Positions 34,408 to 42,674 of a DNA stretch of 55,103 nt are shown here, in pieces. The first letter of the stretch is position 1, and every line of letters starts with the position of its first letter. The notes under the pieces were generated by a model that ran no database searches, was not told the origin of the DNA, and worked only from the letters and a program-made list of their open reading frames with translations. Made by a program: the position numbers and the translations under genes. This stretch comes from Pseudoduganella sp. (GTDB taxonomy: Bacteria; Pseudomonadota; Gammaproteobacteria; Burkholderiales; Burkholderiaceae_D), in assembly GCA_021323265.1 (NCBI GenBank), contig JAJTCO010000035.1, positions 1-55,103 of the forward strand. Direction: 5' to 3'.

Positions 34408-35079
34408 GTGAAAAAATTCATCCGTGAAAACAAAGGCTTCATCGTCTTCCTGCTGACCCTGGGCGTGTTCCGCACCGCCATCGCCGACTGGAATCCGATC
34501 CCCTCGGCCTCCATGCATCCGAACCTGCTGGAAGGCGACGTGGTGTTCGTCAACCGCGTCGCCTACGACCTGAAGGTGCCGCTGACCGACCTGTCCGTGA
34601 GCCGCCTGGGCGAGCCGCAACGGGGCGACGTGGTCACCTTCTTTTCGCCGCTGGACCGCACGCGCCTGATCAAGCGCGTGGCCGCCCTGCCCGGCGACCG
34701 CGTCGAGATCCGCAACGAGCGCCTGATCATCAACGGCAAGGCGTCCGCGTACGCCGTGCTGGGCGACGCGGTGGAGCGCATCGAGCAGGTGGGCGAGCTG
34801 ACGGCGCTGCAGCTGCAGGAGCACAACGCCAGCGCCAGCTACAGCATCCAGGTGCTGCCGCAAGTGGCGGCCAAGCGCGATTTCGGCCCCGTCACGGTGC
34901 CGGCCGGCAGCTACCTGATGCTGGGCGATAACCGCAACAACAGCCACGACTCGCGCTACATCGGCTTCGTGCCGCGCGAACTGCTGATCGGGCGCGCCGA
35001 ACGCATCCTGGTGTCGGCCGACATCACCGGCAACTGGATGCCGCGCACCGACCGTATCGGCATGAGCCTGCGGCCATGA
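34408..35079 (+). CDS. lepB: Signal peptidase I
   Basis: A 223-residue membrane-anchored S26 peptidase. One N-terminal helix (about residues 9-26) precedes the catalytic Ser35 in the box SASMHP. The general base is Lys89 in DRTRLIKRVAALPGD. Box E GDNRNNSHDSRYIGFVP is intact. The start is GTG at 34408 with GGAG upstream. Housekeeping lepB normally follows lepA, which is absent here. Instead the stop overlaps the next ABC ATPase start by 4 bp, suggesting a specialised signal peptidase of this operon. Confidence 0.93.
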   Translation: MKKFIRENKGFIVFLLTLGVFRTAIADWNPIPSASMHPNLLEGDVVFVNRVAYDLKVPLTDLSVSRLGEPQRGDVVTFFSPLDRTRLIKRVAALPGDRVEIRNERLIINGKASAYAVLGDAVERIEQVGELTALQLQEHNASASYSIQVLPQVAAKRDFGPVTVPAGSYLMLGDNRNNSHDSRYIGFVPRELLIGRAERILVSADITGNWMPRTDRIGMSLRP

Positions 35080-35810
35080 TCGAATTCCAGGGACTGTCCA
35101 AGCGCTACGGCGATTTTCCCGCCGTGCAGCCGCTCACGCTCACCGTGCGGCGCGGCGAAGTGTTCGGCTTCCTTGGACCCAATGGCGCCGGCAAGACCAC
35201 CACCATCCGCATGATGATGGGCATCCTGGTGCCCAGCGCCGGCCGCGTGCTGGTCGATGGCCTCGATTGCCAGGCCGACGCCGCCCAGGTCAAGCGCCAC
35301 GTCGGCTACCTGCCCGACAACCCGATCTTTTATGACTTCCTGCGTGGACGCGAGATCCTGCAGTTCGTGGCGGAGATGCACGGCATGGCGCGCCGCGCCG
35401 CCATCGAACGCGCCGCACAGCTGCTGCAGGAGTTCGGGCTGCAGGAGGCGAGCGAGGAGTTCGCCGTGAACTATTCCATGGGCATGAAGAAGAAACTCGG
35501 CCTGGCCTGCGCCCTGGTGCACGACCCGGCCGTGCTGATCCTTGACGAACCGATCAACGGGCTCGATCCGCGCGCCGCGCGCGACGTGCAGGACCGGCTG
35601 GTGGCCAGCGCCGCCGCCGGCAAGACCATCTTCGTCTCCACCCACCTGCTCGACATGGCGCAGCGCATGTGCAACCGGGTCGGCATCATCAACCGTGGCG
35701 CCCTGGTGGCCACCGGTTCGCTGGAGGAGCTGCGCGGCGCCAGCAGCGACAACAGCACGCTGGAAGAACTGTTCCTCAAGCTCACCGACGAAGACAGCCT
35801 GGCGGCATGA
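35076..35810 (+). CDS. ABC transporter ATP-binding protein (ABC-2 / NatA type)
   Basis: A 244-residue ATPase. Walker A is GPNGAGKTTT, the signature is degenerate (YSMGMKKKL, as often in ABC-2 exporters), Walker B is VLILDEP and the switch His is in STHLLD. It overlaps lepB and the downstream permease-protease gene by 4 bp each. It should drive export by the permease domain of the next gene. Confidence 0.93.
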   Translation: MIEFQGLSKRYGDFPAVQPLTLTVRRGEVFGFLGPNGAGKTTTIRMMMGILVPSAGRVLVDGLDCQADAAQVKRHVGYLPDNPIFYDFLRGREILQFVAEMHGMARRAAIERAAQLLQEFGLQEASEEFAVNYSMGMKKKLGLACALVHDPAVLILDEPINGLDPRAARDVQDRLVASAAAGKTIFVSTHLLDMAQRMCNRVGIINRGALVATGSLEELRGASSDNSTLEELFLKLTDEDSLAA

Positions 35811-38146
35811 TGGAGCTGCCCAGCGCGCCCCGTGCATTCTGGCTGCTGGCCAGGCTGCGGCTGCTGCGCCTGCTGAACATCGCCCACGGCCTGCGCTTGC
35901 GCAAGGGACGTGCCGCCAGCGGGCGCCACGCCACGCCGGCCAAGAAAGGCGCGCGCTGGGTGGTCGGCGCCGTGCTCTCGGCCTTCATGCTGTTCGCCTT
36001 CCTCAATACCGCCAGCACGGCGCTGCTGAATATGCAGTGCCGCCTGCCGACAGGCAGCCAGTGCCTGGCCGCCGATGCCGACGCCGCGCCGCGCCTGGCC
36101 ATGCGCGCGGCGCGCAGCGAACTGCAGGCGGGGCCCTTCCATCCGGTGCTGATGCAGGCCGTCGTGATGCAGGCCAGCCTGCTCTTTGCCATCGCCTTCC
36201 TGCTCCCCCTGGGCAACAAGGAGCTGGCGAAGCCGGACTGGGACCTGGAGTGGCTGGTGACACTGCCGATGCAACGGCGCACGCTGCTGCTGGCGCGCAT
36301 CGCCGAACGCACGCTGGCCAACCCCTCCGGCATCCTGGCGCTGTGGCCGATGTGCACGGCCGTCGCCTGGCACTCCGGCTACCGCTGGAGCGCGCCGCTG
36401 CTGGCCGCCGCCTGCACGCTGCCGCTGCTGGCCTGCGCGGCCGCGCTGCGCACCGTGGCCGACACCGGCTTGCGCCTGCGCCTGGCGCCTTCGCAGCTGC
36501 GCAACCTGCAGGCCGTCGCCTCGGTGTGCAGCCTGCCGCTGATGTACCTTGCCATGTCGCTGGCCATGCCCACCGCCACCCTGACGCTGGGCTGGGCGGC
36601 CCGCTTCCCGGCATGGACCCTGTGGGCCCCGCCCGGCCTGGCCATGCAGGCGCTGAACGCGCGCGACGCCGTACAGGCCCTGGCGTATGGCGCCCTGCTG
36701 GCGGCGCAGACGGCGCTGCTGGTCTGGCTCGCCCTGCGCCTGCTGCACGCCTTGCTGGCAGAGGGCGTGGTGGCCAGCGGCACGCGCGAAACTGGCCGCG
36801 GCGGCAACGGCGCGCGCGCCGCGGCGCGGCCGGCCGGCTTTGCCCTCGGTACGCCGCTGCAGCGGCGCGAACTGCGCCTGCTCAGCCGCGACCGCAACTT
36901 CCTGGTGCAAAGCCTGCTGATCCCCCTGATCATTTTCGGCAGCCAGCTGGTGCTCAACGGCCAGGTGGAAAACATGGACCAGTTCCTCGGCAACCCGGCC
37001 CTGCTCTCCTCCGTCGCATTCGGCCTGGGCGCCTACGTCCTCATGCTGTCGGCCTTCCAGACCATCAATACCGAGGGCCACGCGCTGTGGATGCTCTACA
37101 CCTACCCGCACACGATCGGCAGCATGCTGGCGGAAAAGGCGCAGCTCTGGTCGATGCTGGCCCTGCTCTACCCGCTCACCGTGTTCGCCATGGGCCTATG
37201 GTTCGGCGTGCCGGCCGACGGCGCGCTGCTGGCGCAGGCCGTGCTGGTACTGGCGGGTATCCCGATCTTCGCCGCCATCGCCGTGGCGCTGGGGGTGTGG
37301 GCCTGCGATCCGCTGGCGCAGGACACGCATGCGCGCGTGCGCCCCACCTTTGCCTACGCCTATTTGATCCTGTCCTCGCTCTACACTTTTGCGCTGAACA
37401 GCCGCGCGTGGCATGTACGGCTGGCCGCCATCGTGCTGCTGGCCGCACTGGCGCTATCGCTCTGGCAGCGCGCGCGCGACAGCCTGCCCTACCTGCTCGA
37501 CCCGAGCGCCGCGCCGCCGCCGCGCGTGTCGGCTTCGGACGGCATCATGGCGGCCATCCTGTTCTTCCTGCTGCAGTTGCTGGTACTGGGCGCGCTGCAC
37601 CTGGCGGGCAAACCGCCCTCGCTGCAGGGCGCCACCTTCGCCTTCGCCCTTGCCGGCGCCATTGTCTACGCGCTGGCGCGCCTGGTGTACTGGCGCAGCG
37701 GCACCAGCGGCGTGCCGCGCCTGTGGCAAGGCGCCTGGCGCGACGCACGCGCCAGCGCGCTGGCCTGGGGTGTCCTGATGGCGTTGCCCGCCCTGGCTGC
37801 CGGCGCACTCTGGCTGGCGCTCCTGCGCCACCTCGGCCTGATGCCGGCACCGCCCGCGTCCGCCGCGCTGGCGTGGCTGGTGCCGCTGGCGGTGCTGGCC
37901 GCGCCGCTGTTCGAGGAATTCATCTTCCGCGGCCAGGTGTTCGGCGGCCTGCGCCGCTCGCTGCCGCTGCTGCCCGCGCTGGCCGCCAGCGCGGCACTGT
38001 TTGCCGTCATCCATCCGCCGCACGCGATGGCGCCGGTGTTCGTGCTGGGCCTGTGCACCGCCTATGCGGCCGAGCGCAGCAGGTCGCTGCTGGCGCCCAT
38101 GCTGGCGCACGCCCTGTACAACGCGGGCATGCTGCTCCTGCAATGA
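35807..38146 (+). CDS. ABC-2 type permease fused to CPBP intramembrane metalloprotease
   Basis: A 779-residue polytopic protein. Residues about 1-560 resemble an ABC exporter permease with two half-repeats of membrane helices and the cytosolic TPLQRRELRLLSRDRNF segment. Residues about 575-779 are a CPBP (CAAX protease and bacteriocin-processing) domain with all three motifs: EExxxR at Glu703-Glu704-Arg708, FxxxH ending at His736, and HxxxN at His768-Asn772. The catalytic residues are therefore intact. The start ATGATG at 35807 overlaps the ATPase stop. Similar permease-CPBP fusions are known as NatB-like proteins; the pairing with signal peptidase I is unusual. Confidence 0.88.
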   Translation: MMELPSAPRAFWLLARLRLLRLLNIAHGLRLRKGRAASGRHATPAKKGARWVVGAVLSAFMLFAFLNTASTALLNMQCRLPTGSQCLAADADAAPRLAMRAARSELQAGPFHPVLMQAVVMQASLLFAIAFLLPLGNKELAKPDWDLEWLVTLPMQRRTLLLARIAERTLANPSGILALWPMCTAVAWHSGYRWSAPLLAAACTLPLLACAAALRTVADTGLRLRLAPSQLRNLQAVASVCSLPLMYLAMSLAMPTATLTLGWAARFPAWTLWAPPGLAMQALNARDAVQALAYGALLAAQTALLVWLALRLLHALLAEGVVASGTRETGRGGNGARAAARPAGFALGTPLQRRELRLLSRDRNFLVQSLLIPLIIFGSQLVLNGQVENMDQFLGNPALLSSVAFGLGAYVLMLSAFQTINTEGHALWMLYTYPHTIGSMLAEKAQLWSMLALLYPLTVFAMGLWFGVPADGALLAQAVLVLAGIPIFAAIAVALGVWACDPLAQDTHARVRPTFAYAYLILSSLYTFALNSRAWHVRLAAIVLLAALALSLWQRARDSLPYLLDPSAAPPPRVSASDGIMAAILFFLLQLLVLGALHLAGKPPSLQGATFAFALAGAIVYALARLVYWRSGTSGVPRLWQGAWRDARASALAWGVLMALPALAAGALWLALLRHLGLMPAPPASAALAWLVPLAVLAAPLFEEFIFRGQVFGGLRRSLPLLPALAASAALFAVIHPPHAMAPVFVLGLCTAYAAERSRSLLAPMLAHALYNAGMLLLQ

Positions 38147-38176
38147 AAAAAGCGGTGGCCTGTTGCCAGGACCACC
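38147..38176 (-). terminator. Rho-independent terminator of the AIM24/DUF475 operon
   Basis: On the minus strand a GC-rich stem (GCGGTGG / CCACCGC with an extended imperfect inner part) is followed by TTTTTT (A-run 38147-38152). It abuts the stop of the permease-protease gene on the other strand. Confidence 0.8.
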
Positions 38177-38220
38177 GCAAGGAAGAACGCCATGGGGGCG
38201 TTAAACGGAGGTAAGTTGTA

Positions 38221-38919
38221 TCAGCTGCCTTGGCGCGACACCATCCACGCCACGAACGCTTCGCGGTTGCGCGAGCAGATCAGCACCTTGCCGCGCCCGG
38301 AAAAGCGCAGCACCATGCCTTCGCCGCTGGTCACCGAGTTGACCAGGTTGCCCAGCAGGCCGCCGCCGGAGCGCGTCGCCACCGCCAGCTCGTAGCGCAG
38401 CGCGCTGTCCCAGGCCACGACGTGGGCGTTGTCGATCACGACTTCCTTGCCCGGCTCCACCTGGACTTCATGCAGGGCGCCAAAGCCCGACACCACCAGT
38501 TGGCCCTGGCCGGCCGACTCGGTGATGAAGAAGCCGCCGCTCTGGCCGAAGATGGCGTTGCCCAGGTTCTGGGTGCGCACGCGCAGGTCGACGCCGCTGC
38601 TGGCGGCGACGAAGGCGCCATCGCTGATCATGTACTGCTGCGCGCCCACTTCCAGCACGCGCATCGCGCCCGGCAGGTTAGGCGAGAGCAGGCAGTTGCC
38701 GTCGCCGCCCGTCGCTTCGATGTTCTGCTGGAAGAAGGACTCGCCGTTGGCCAGGGAGCGCATCAGCGCGCCGCCCAGGCCACCGCGCATCTTGCCCTTC
38801 AGCTCAAGGGTGGAATCCATCATCACCATCGCATTCGATTCGCAGAAGATGCGTTCACCCTGCTTCAACGACACCTGCAGGAAGGGATCGATATCCCCGC
38901 TCACGGTAAAACTGGTCAT
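38221..38919 (-). CDS. AIM24 family protein (TIGR00266-like)
   Basis: A 232-residue soluble beta-rich protein of the AIM24 superfamily (SLKQGERIFCESNAMVMMD; GFGALHEVQVEPGKEVVIDN). Bacterial members are of unknown function, sometimes found near stress or tellurite-type genes. It lies 4 bp after the DUF475 gene in the same operon and is followed by a terminator. No signal peptide is present. Confidence 0.88.
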   Translation of the reverse strand: MTSFTVSGDIDPFLQVSLKQGERIFCESNAMVMMDSTLELKGKMRGGLGGALMRSLANGESFFQQNIEATGGDGNCLLSPNLPGAMRVLEVGAQQYMISDGAFVAASSGVDLRVRTQNLGNAIFGQSGGFFITESAGQGQLVVSGFGALHEVQVEPGKEVVIDNAHVVAWDSALRYELAVATRSGGGLLGNLVNSVTSGEGMVLRFSGRGKVLICSRNREAFVAWMVSRQGS

Positions 38920-38923
38920 GGCA

Positions 38924-39961
38924 TCAGGCTTTCAGTTCGAGTTTCTTGTGGCGGATCGAGGACCACAGCGAGGCGACGATGAAGGCCACGCCAATCAGGC
39001 CGGTCACCACTTCCGGAATATGGAACTTCATGCTGGCCAACATGATCACGGCCAGGATGCCGATCGCATAGTGCGCGCCGTGCTCCAGGTAGACATACTC
39101 TTCCAGCGTGCCCTTGTGCACCAGGTAGACCGTCATCGAACGCACGAACATGGCGCCGATGGCCAGGCCCAGCATGATGATCACGACGTCGTTGGTGATG
39201 GCGAAGGCGCCGATCACGCCGTCGAAGGAGAACGACGCATCGAGCACTTCCAGGTACAGGAAGCCGCCGATACCGCCACGCTTGACCAGCTCGCCGGCAT
39301 TGACGCCGCCTTCCTCTTCCTTTTCCAGCCAGGTCGACAACGCATCCACGGCAACGTAGATCAGCAGGCCCCACATGCCGGCCACCAGTACGATGAACTT
39401 CTGCGATTCTTCCACGATGCCCAGTGCGCCCAGCAGCACGCCCATCGAGATCATGATGGCGATCGAGGACACCTTGCCCAGCGCGCCCAGCTTGCGCTCG
39501 ACGTGGCCCAGCCAGTGCATCTGCTTTTCATGGTCGAAGATGAAGTTCAGGAACACCATCAGCAGGAACATGCCGCCAAACGCCGCCACTTCCGCATGGT
39601 GGTTGGTCAGGTGCGTCGAGAAGGCCTTCGGATCGTTGATGGCCAGCGTCCACACGTCCGGAATGCTCAGGTCCGCCGCCACGGCCACGATCACCAGCGG
39701 GAACACCAGGCGCATGCCGAACACCGCGATGATGATGCCGACGCCGAGGAACAGCTTTTGCCAGAACTCGTCCCAGGTTTTCAGGACGGAGGCGTTGACC
39801 ACCGCATTGTCGAAGGAGAGCGAAACTTCCATTACGCTCAGAATGAAGGCGATCCACAGCGCAGCCAATGCGCCGCTGATGCCGGTTTGTTGGTATCCCC
39901 ACCAGCCTGCTACCGCAAGACAGATGAAGGAGACCAGGAACGAAACCCTGAAGTGCTTCAT
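38924..39961 (-). CDS. DUF475 family integral membrane protein (TerC-related)
   Basis: A 345-residue polytopic protein with about nine helices. The family pattern includes acidic residues inside membrane segments: SVMEVSLSFDNAVVNASVL and the internal repeat YLEVLDASFSFDGVIGAFAIT. This two-fold acidic arrangement is shared with TerC/Alx-type metal exporters, so metal-ion transport is plausible but unproven. It is first in a two-gene operon with the AIM24 gene and divergent from the LysR gene. Confidence 0.88.
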   Translation of the reverse strand: MKHFRVSFLVSFICLAVAGWWGYQQTGISGALAALWIAFILSVMEVSLSFDNAVVNASVLKTWDEFWQKLFLGVGIIIAVFGMRLVFPLVIVAVAADLSIPDVWTLAINDPKAFSTHLTNHHAEVAAFGGMFLLMVFLNFIFDHEKQMHWLGHVERKLGALGKVSSIAIMISMGVLLGALGIVEESQKFIVLVAGMWGLLIYVAVDALSTWLEKEEEGGVNAGELVKRGGIGGFLYLEVLDASFSFDGVIGAFAITNDVVIIMLGLAIGAMFVRSMTVYLVHKGTLEEYVYLEHGAHYAIGILAVIMLASMKFHIPEVVTGLIGVAFIVASLWSSIRHKKLELKA

Positions 39962-40033
39962 CGGTTTACCCTTTCTTGTTGATTAATCCGGCAAGTCTAA
40001 GGGTAGCATGCCATTTTAAAAATAGAAGATAAT

Positions 40034-40048
40034 CGAAGTATTACTTCG
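40034..40048. promoter_or_regulatory. Inverted repeat upstream of the LysR-type gene
   Basis: CGAAGT-ATT-ACTTCG, perfect 6-bp arms, in an AT-rich stretch 25 bp before the LysR ATG and between divergent genes. Position and size suit an autoregulatory LysR operator. Confidence 0.45.
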
Positions 40049-40073
40049 GAAAAACAGAAACATCGAACACACC

Positions 40074-40964
40074 ATGAAAACCACGGGCCTGAACTTCCGC
40101 CACCTCTACTTCTTCCGCACGGTCGCCGCCGAAGGCAGCGTGACCCGGGCGGCGGAGCGCCTGGGCCTGGCCATCCAGACCGTCAGCACGCAGATCGCCG
40201 CCCTCGAGCAGGCGGTCGGCAAGTCCCTGCTCACCCAGCAGGGGCGCCGCCTGGTGCCGACCGAGGCCGGGCGCGTGGCGCTCACGTACGCCGAGCAGAT
40301 CTTCCAGCTGGGCGACCGCATGCAGGAAGCCCTGGCCGAGGTGGACGCCGTCAAGGTCCGCCTGGCGGTCGGCATCTCCGACGCCATGCCCAAGCTGATC
40401 GCCGCCCACTACCTGGAGGCGGCGCTGCCGCCCAACCAGGCGGTGCGCCTCGTCTGCACGGAAGGCGAGTTCGACGCCCTGCTGGCCGAACTGGCGCTGC
40501 ACAAGCTTGACGTGGTGCTGACCGACCGCCCGGTGCGCGCCAGCTCGTCGCTGCGCGTGTTCAGCCACCTGCTGGGCGAAAGCGAGATGCAGCTGTTCGG
40601 GGCGCCGGCCCTGGCGCGCCAGTATGGCAAGCACTTCCCCGCCAGCCTGAATGGCGCCCCCTTGCTGCTGCCGACGCGTAACACGGCCTTGCGCGGCCGC
40701 ATCGACGCCTGGCTGCTGGAACAGGGCGTACGGCCGGACGTGGTGGGGGAATTCGAGGACAGCGCCATGCTCAACACCTTCGGCCGGCGCGGCATGGGGC
40801 TGTTCTTTGCGCCGGCGGCGCTGGCCGGCGACATGCTGGAGCAGTTCGGCGCCCTGCCGGTGGGGCCGGCGCCCGAGCTGCGCGAGCAGTTCTACGCCAT
40901 TTCCAGCGAGCGGCGCATCAGCCACCCCGTGGTCGAGCGGATGCTGAGTACTTCGCCGCGATAG
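40074..40964 (+). CDS. LysR family regulator, NhaR-like
   Basis: A 296-residue regulator. The N-terminal winged helix (FRHLYFFRTVAAEGSVTRAA) and effector domain (VGISDAMPKLIAAHYLEAAL; LDVVLTDRPV; LLPTRNTALRGRIDAWL; GEFEDSAMLNTFGRRG) resemble E. coli NhaR in order and spacing. NhaR activates the sodium/proton antiporter nhaA; no antiporter is adjacent here. It is divergent from the DUF475/AIM24 operon, which it may control. Its 3' end overlaps the convergent TetR gene by 47 bp. Confidence 0.9.
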   Translation: MKTTGLNFRHLYFFRTVAAEGSVTRAAERLGLAIQTVSTQIAALEQAVGKSLLTQQGRRLVPTEAGRVALTYAEQIFQLGDRMQEALAEVDAVKVRLAVGISDAMPKLIAAHYLEAALPPNQAVRLVCTEGEFDALLAELALHKLDVVLTDRPVRASSSLRVFSHLLGESEMQLFGAPALARQYGKHFPASLNGAPLLLPTRNTALRGRIDAWLLEQGVRPDVVGEFEDSAMLNTFGRRGMGLFFAPAALAGDMLEQFGALPVGPAPELREQFYAISSERRISHPVVERMLSTSPR

Positions 40965-41610
40965 CCTGCAGGCCGGCGCCCGCGTAATCCATCATGTCGT
41001 CCACCAGGCCGTCCACGTCGCCCAGCGACGGGAACAGGCTAGTGCGCATTTCGCGCGGCGCCACCAGCAGCGCCAGGCATGGCGCCATCATCAGGAACAG
41101 GGCGCGCTGCAGGCCGGGCGTGCTCGGCGGCAGGCCGGTGATCTCGGAGGCCAGCGCCACCATCAGCATCGCCTTCGGGGCGATCGCCTTGTGCACCAGT
41201 GCCGGCGCGTGCGCGGTGGGCGCCATCAGTTCGCGGATCACGACCCGCGCCCCCCAGTGCGCCTGCGGGCCGGTGGCGCGCTGCACGATGCCGCGCAAGA
41301 TCACGCGCAGCTTGTCGCGCGGCGCCAGCGCGCGTGCCGCGATTTCCTGCATCTCTTCCAGTTTCAGCAGATGATGGTGGGCCTCCACCAGCACCGCCTC
41401 GTACAGCGCGCCGCGGCTACCGAAATGGTAGTTGACGGCGGCGACGTTGGTGCCGGCGCGGGCGCAGATCTCCTTGCTGGTGGCGTCGGCAAAGCCGCGC
41501 TCCGCAAAGACCTGGCCCGCCACGTCGAGCAGCACCTGGCGGGTGGCGTCGCCATCCTGGCGGCTGGCGCGCACGGCAGTCTTGTTGTGGGCTTTTTGCA
41601 TGATGCGCAT
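40918..41610 (-). CDS. TetR family regulator (CecR/YbiH-like)
   Basis: A 230-residue regulator with an N-terminal TetR helix-turn-helix (VFAERGFADATSKEICARAGTN) and a C-terminal ligand domain like those of CecR. The start is ATG at 41610; a second ATG at 41601 is possible. It is divergent from a YbhGFSR-type efflux operon and a palindromic operator lies between them, as in E. coli ybiH-ybhGFSR. Its 3' end overlaps the LysR gene. Confidence 0.9.
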   Translation of the reverse strand: MRIMQKAHNKTAVRASRQDGDATRQVLLDVAGQVFAERGFADATSKEICARAGTNVAAVNYHFGSRGALYEAVLVEAHHHLLKLEEMQEIAARALAPRDKLRVILRGIVQRATGPQAHWGARVVIRELMAPTAHAPALVHKAIAPKAMLMVALASEITGLPPSTPGLQRALFLMMAPCLALLVAPREMRTSLFPSLGDVDGLVDDMMDYAGAGLQAIAAKYSASARPRGG

Positions 41611-41624
41611 TGTACGCCACACAT

Positions 41625-41646
41625 AATTCAAATCCAAATTTGAATT
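41625..41646. promoter_or_regulatory. Palindromic operator between TetR gene and efflux operon
   Basis: Perfect 9-bp arms AATTCAAAT and ATTTGAATT separated by CCAA. It lies 15 bp from the TetR start and just upstream of a -10-like TAGAAT (41652-41657) on the efflux side, so one site could repress both directions. Confidence 0.75.
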
Positions 41647-41677
41647 TGATGTAGAATTGGCCGCAGGAGGTTCCGCC

Positions 41678-42673
41678 ATGAACAAGAAAATTGTGGGAAT
41701 TGCCGTCCTGGCCACTGCCGCGGCGGCCGGCGCAGCGTGGTACGGGACCCGGCCGGCGCCCGAGGCGCGCGAACTGGTCCTGTACGGCAACGTCGACTTG
41801 CGCCAGGTGGCGCTGGCCTTCCCCGCCAGCGAGCGCATCGCGCACGTGTTTGCCGAAGAGGGGCAGCGCGTGAAGGCGGGCGCGGTGCTGGCCCAGCTCG
41901 ACACGCGCGGCCTGCGCCTGCAGCTGGCGCAGGCGCAAGCGCAGGCACAGGCTCTGCAGCAGGCGCTGGCGCGGCTGCAGTCGGGCACCCGGCCGGAAGA
42001 AGTGGCACAGGCGCGGGCCCGCACCGCCGCGGCGCAGGCCGACGCCGAACTGGCGCGCCAGCAGCTGGCGCGCGTGCTGGCCGTGCAGCAGGACAGCGCC
42101 GGGCGCGCCGTCAGCGCGCAGGATGCCGATGCCGCCCAGGCACGCGCCAAGGCGGCGCAGGCGCAGCTGGAACAGGCGCGCCAGGGGCAGGTGCTGGCCC
42201 AGCAGGGGCCGCGCCGCGAGGACATCGCCCAGGCCGAGGCGCAGCTGGCGGCGGCGCAGGCAGCCGTCGCGCTGCTGCAGCACCAGCTGGAGGAAGCGAC
42301 CCTGAAGGCGCCGGTCGACGCGCTGGTGCGGGCGCGCCTGATGGAAGCGGGCGACATGGCTTCGCCGCAGCGCCCCGTGTATACGCTGACCATCGCCGAC
42401 CCGAAATGGGTGCGCGCCTACGTGCGCGAAACGGACCTGGGCCGCATCCGGCCGGGCATGGCCGCCGGCATCGCCATCGACAGCCTGCCGGGCAAGACGC
42501 TGCCGGGCAAGGTGGGCTACATCTCCTCGGTGGCGGAGTTCACGCCCAAGACCGTGCAGAGCGAGGACTTGCGCACCGCCCTGGTCTACGAAGTGCGCGT
42601 GCTGGCCGAGGACAAGGCGGACGTGCTGCGCATGGGCATGCCGGCCACGGTGCGCATCGCTTTCGGCCAATGA
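41678..42673 (+). CDS. HlyD family periplasmic adaptor subunit (YbhG-like)
   Basis: A 331-residue membrane fusion protein. An N-terminal signal-anchor is followed by a lipoyl half-motif, a long Ala/Gln-rich coiled-coil hairpin (about residues 85-215), the second lipoyl half (EEATLKAPVDALVRARLME) and a beta-barrel domain. It links the inner-membrane ABC exporter to the outer-membrane factor. AGGAGG lies 7 bases before the ATG. The stop is 1 bp from the next start. Confidence 0.93.
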   Translation: MNKKIVGIAVLATAAAAGAAWYGTRPAPEARELVLYGNVDLRQVALAFPASERIAHVFAEEGQRVKAGAVLAQLDTRGLRLQLAQAQAQAQALQQALARLQSGTRPEEVAQARARTAAAQADAELARQQLARVLAVQQDSAGRAVSAQDADAAQARAKAAQAQLEQARQGQVLAQQGPRREDIAQAEAQLAAAQAAVALLQHQLEEATLKAPVDALVRARLMEAGDMASPQRPVYTLTIADPKWVRAYVRETDLGRIRPGMAAGIAIDSLPGKTLPGKVGYISSVAEFTPKTVQSEDLRTALVYEVRVLAEDKADVLRMGMPATVRIAFGQ

Positions 42674-42674
42674 C

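Noticed and set aside
35542..38214. An 890-codon frame in the same strand overlapping the permease-protease gene
   Set aside because: Composition is Pro/Arg/Ala/Gly noise, whereas the overlapping frame has membrane helices and complete CPBP motifs.
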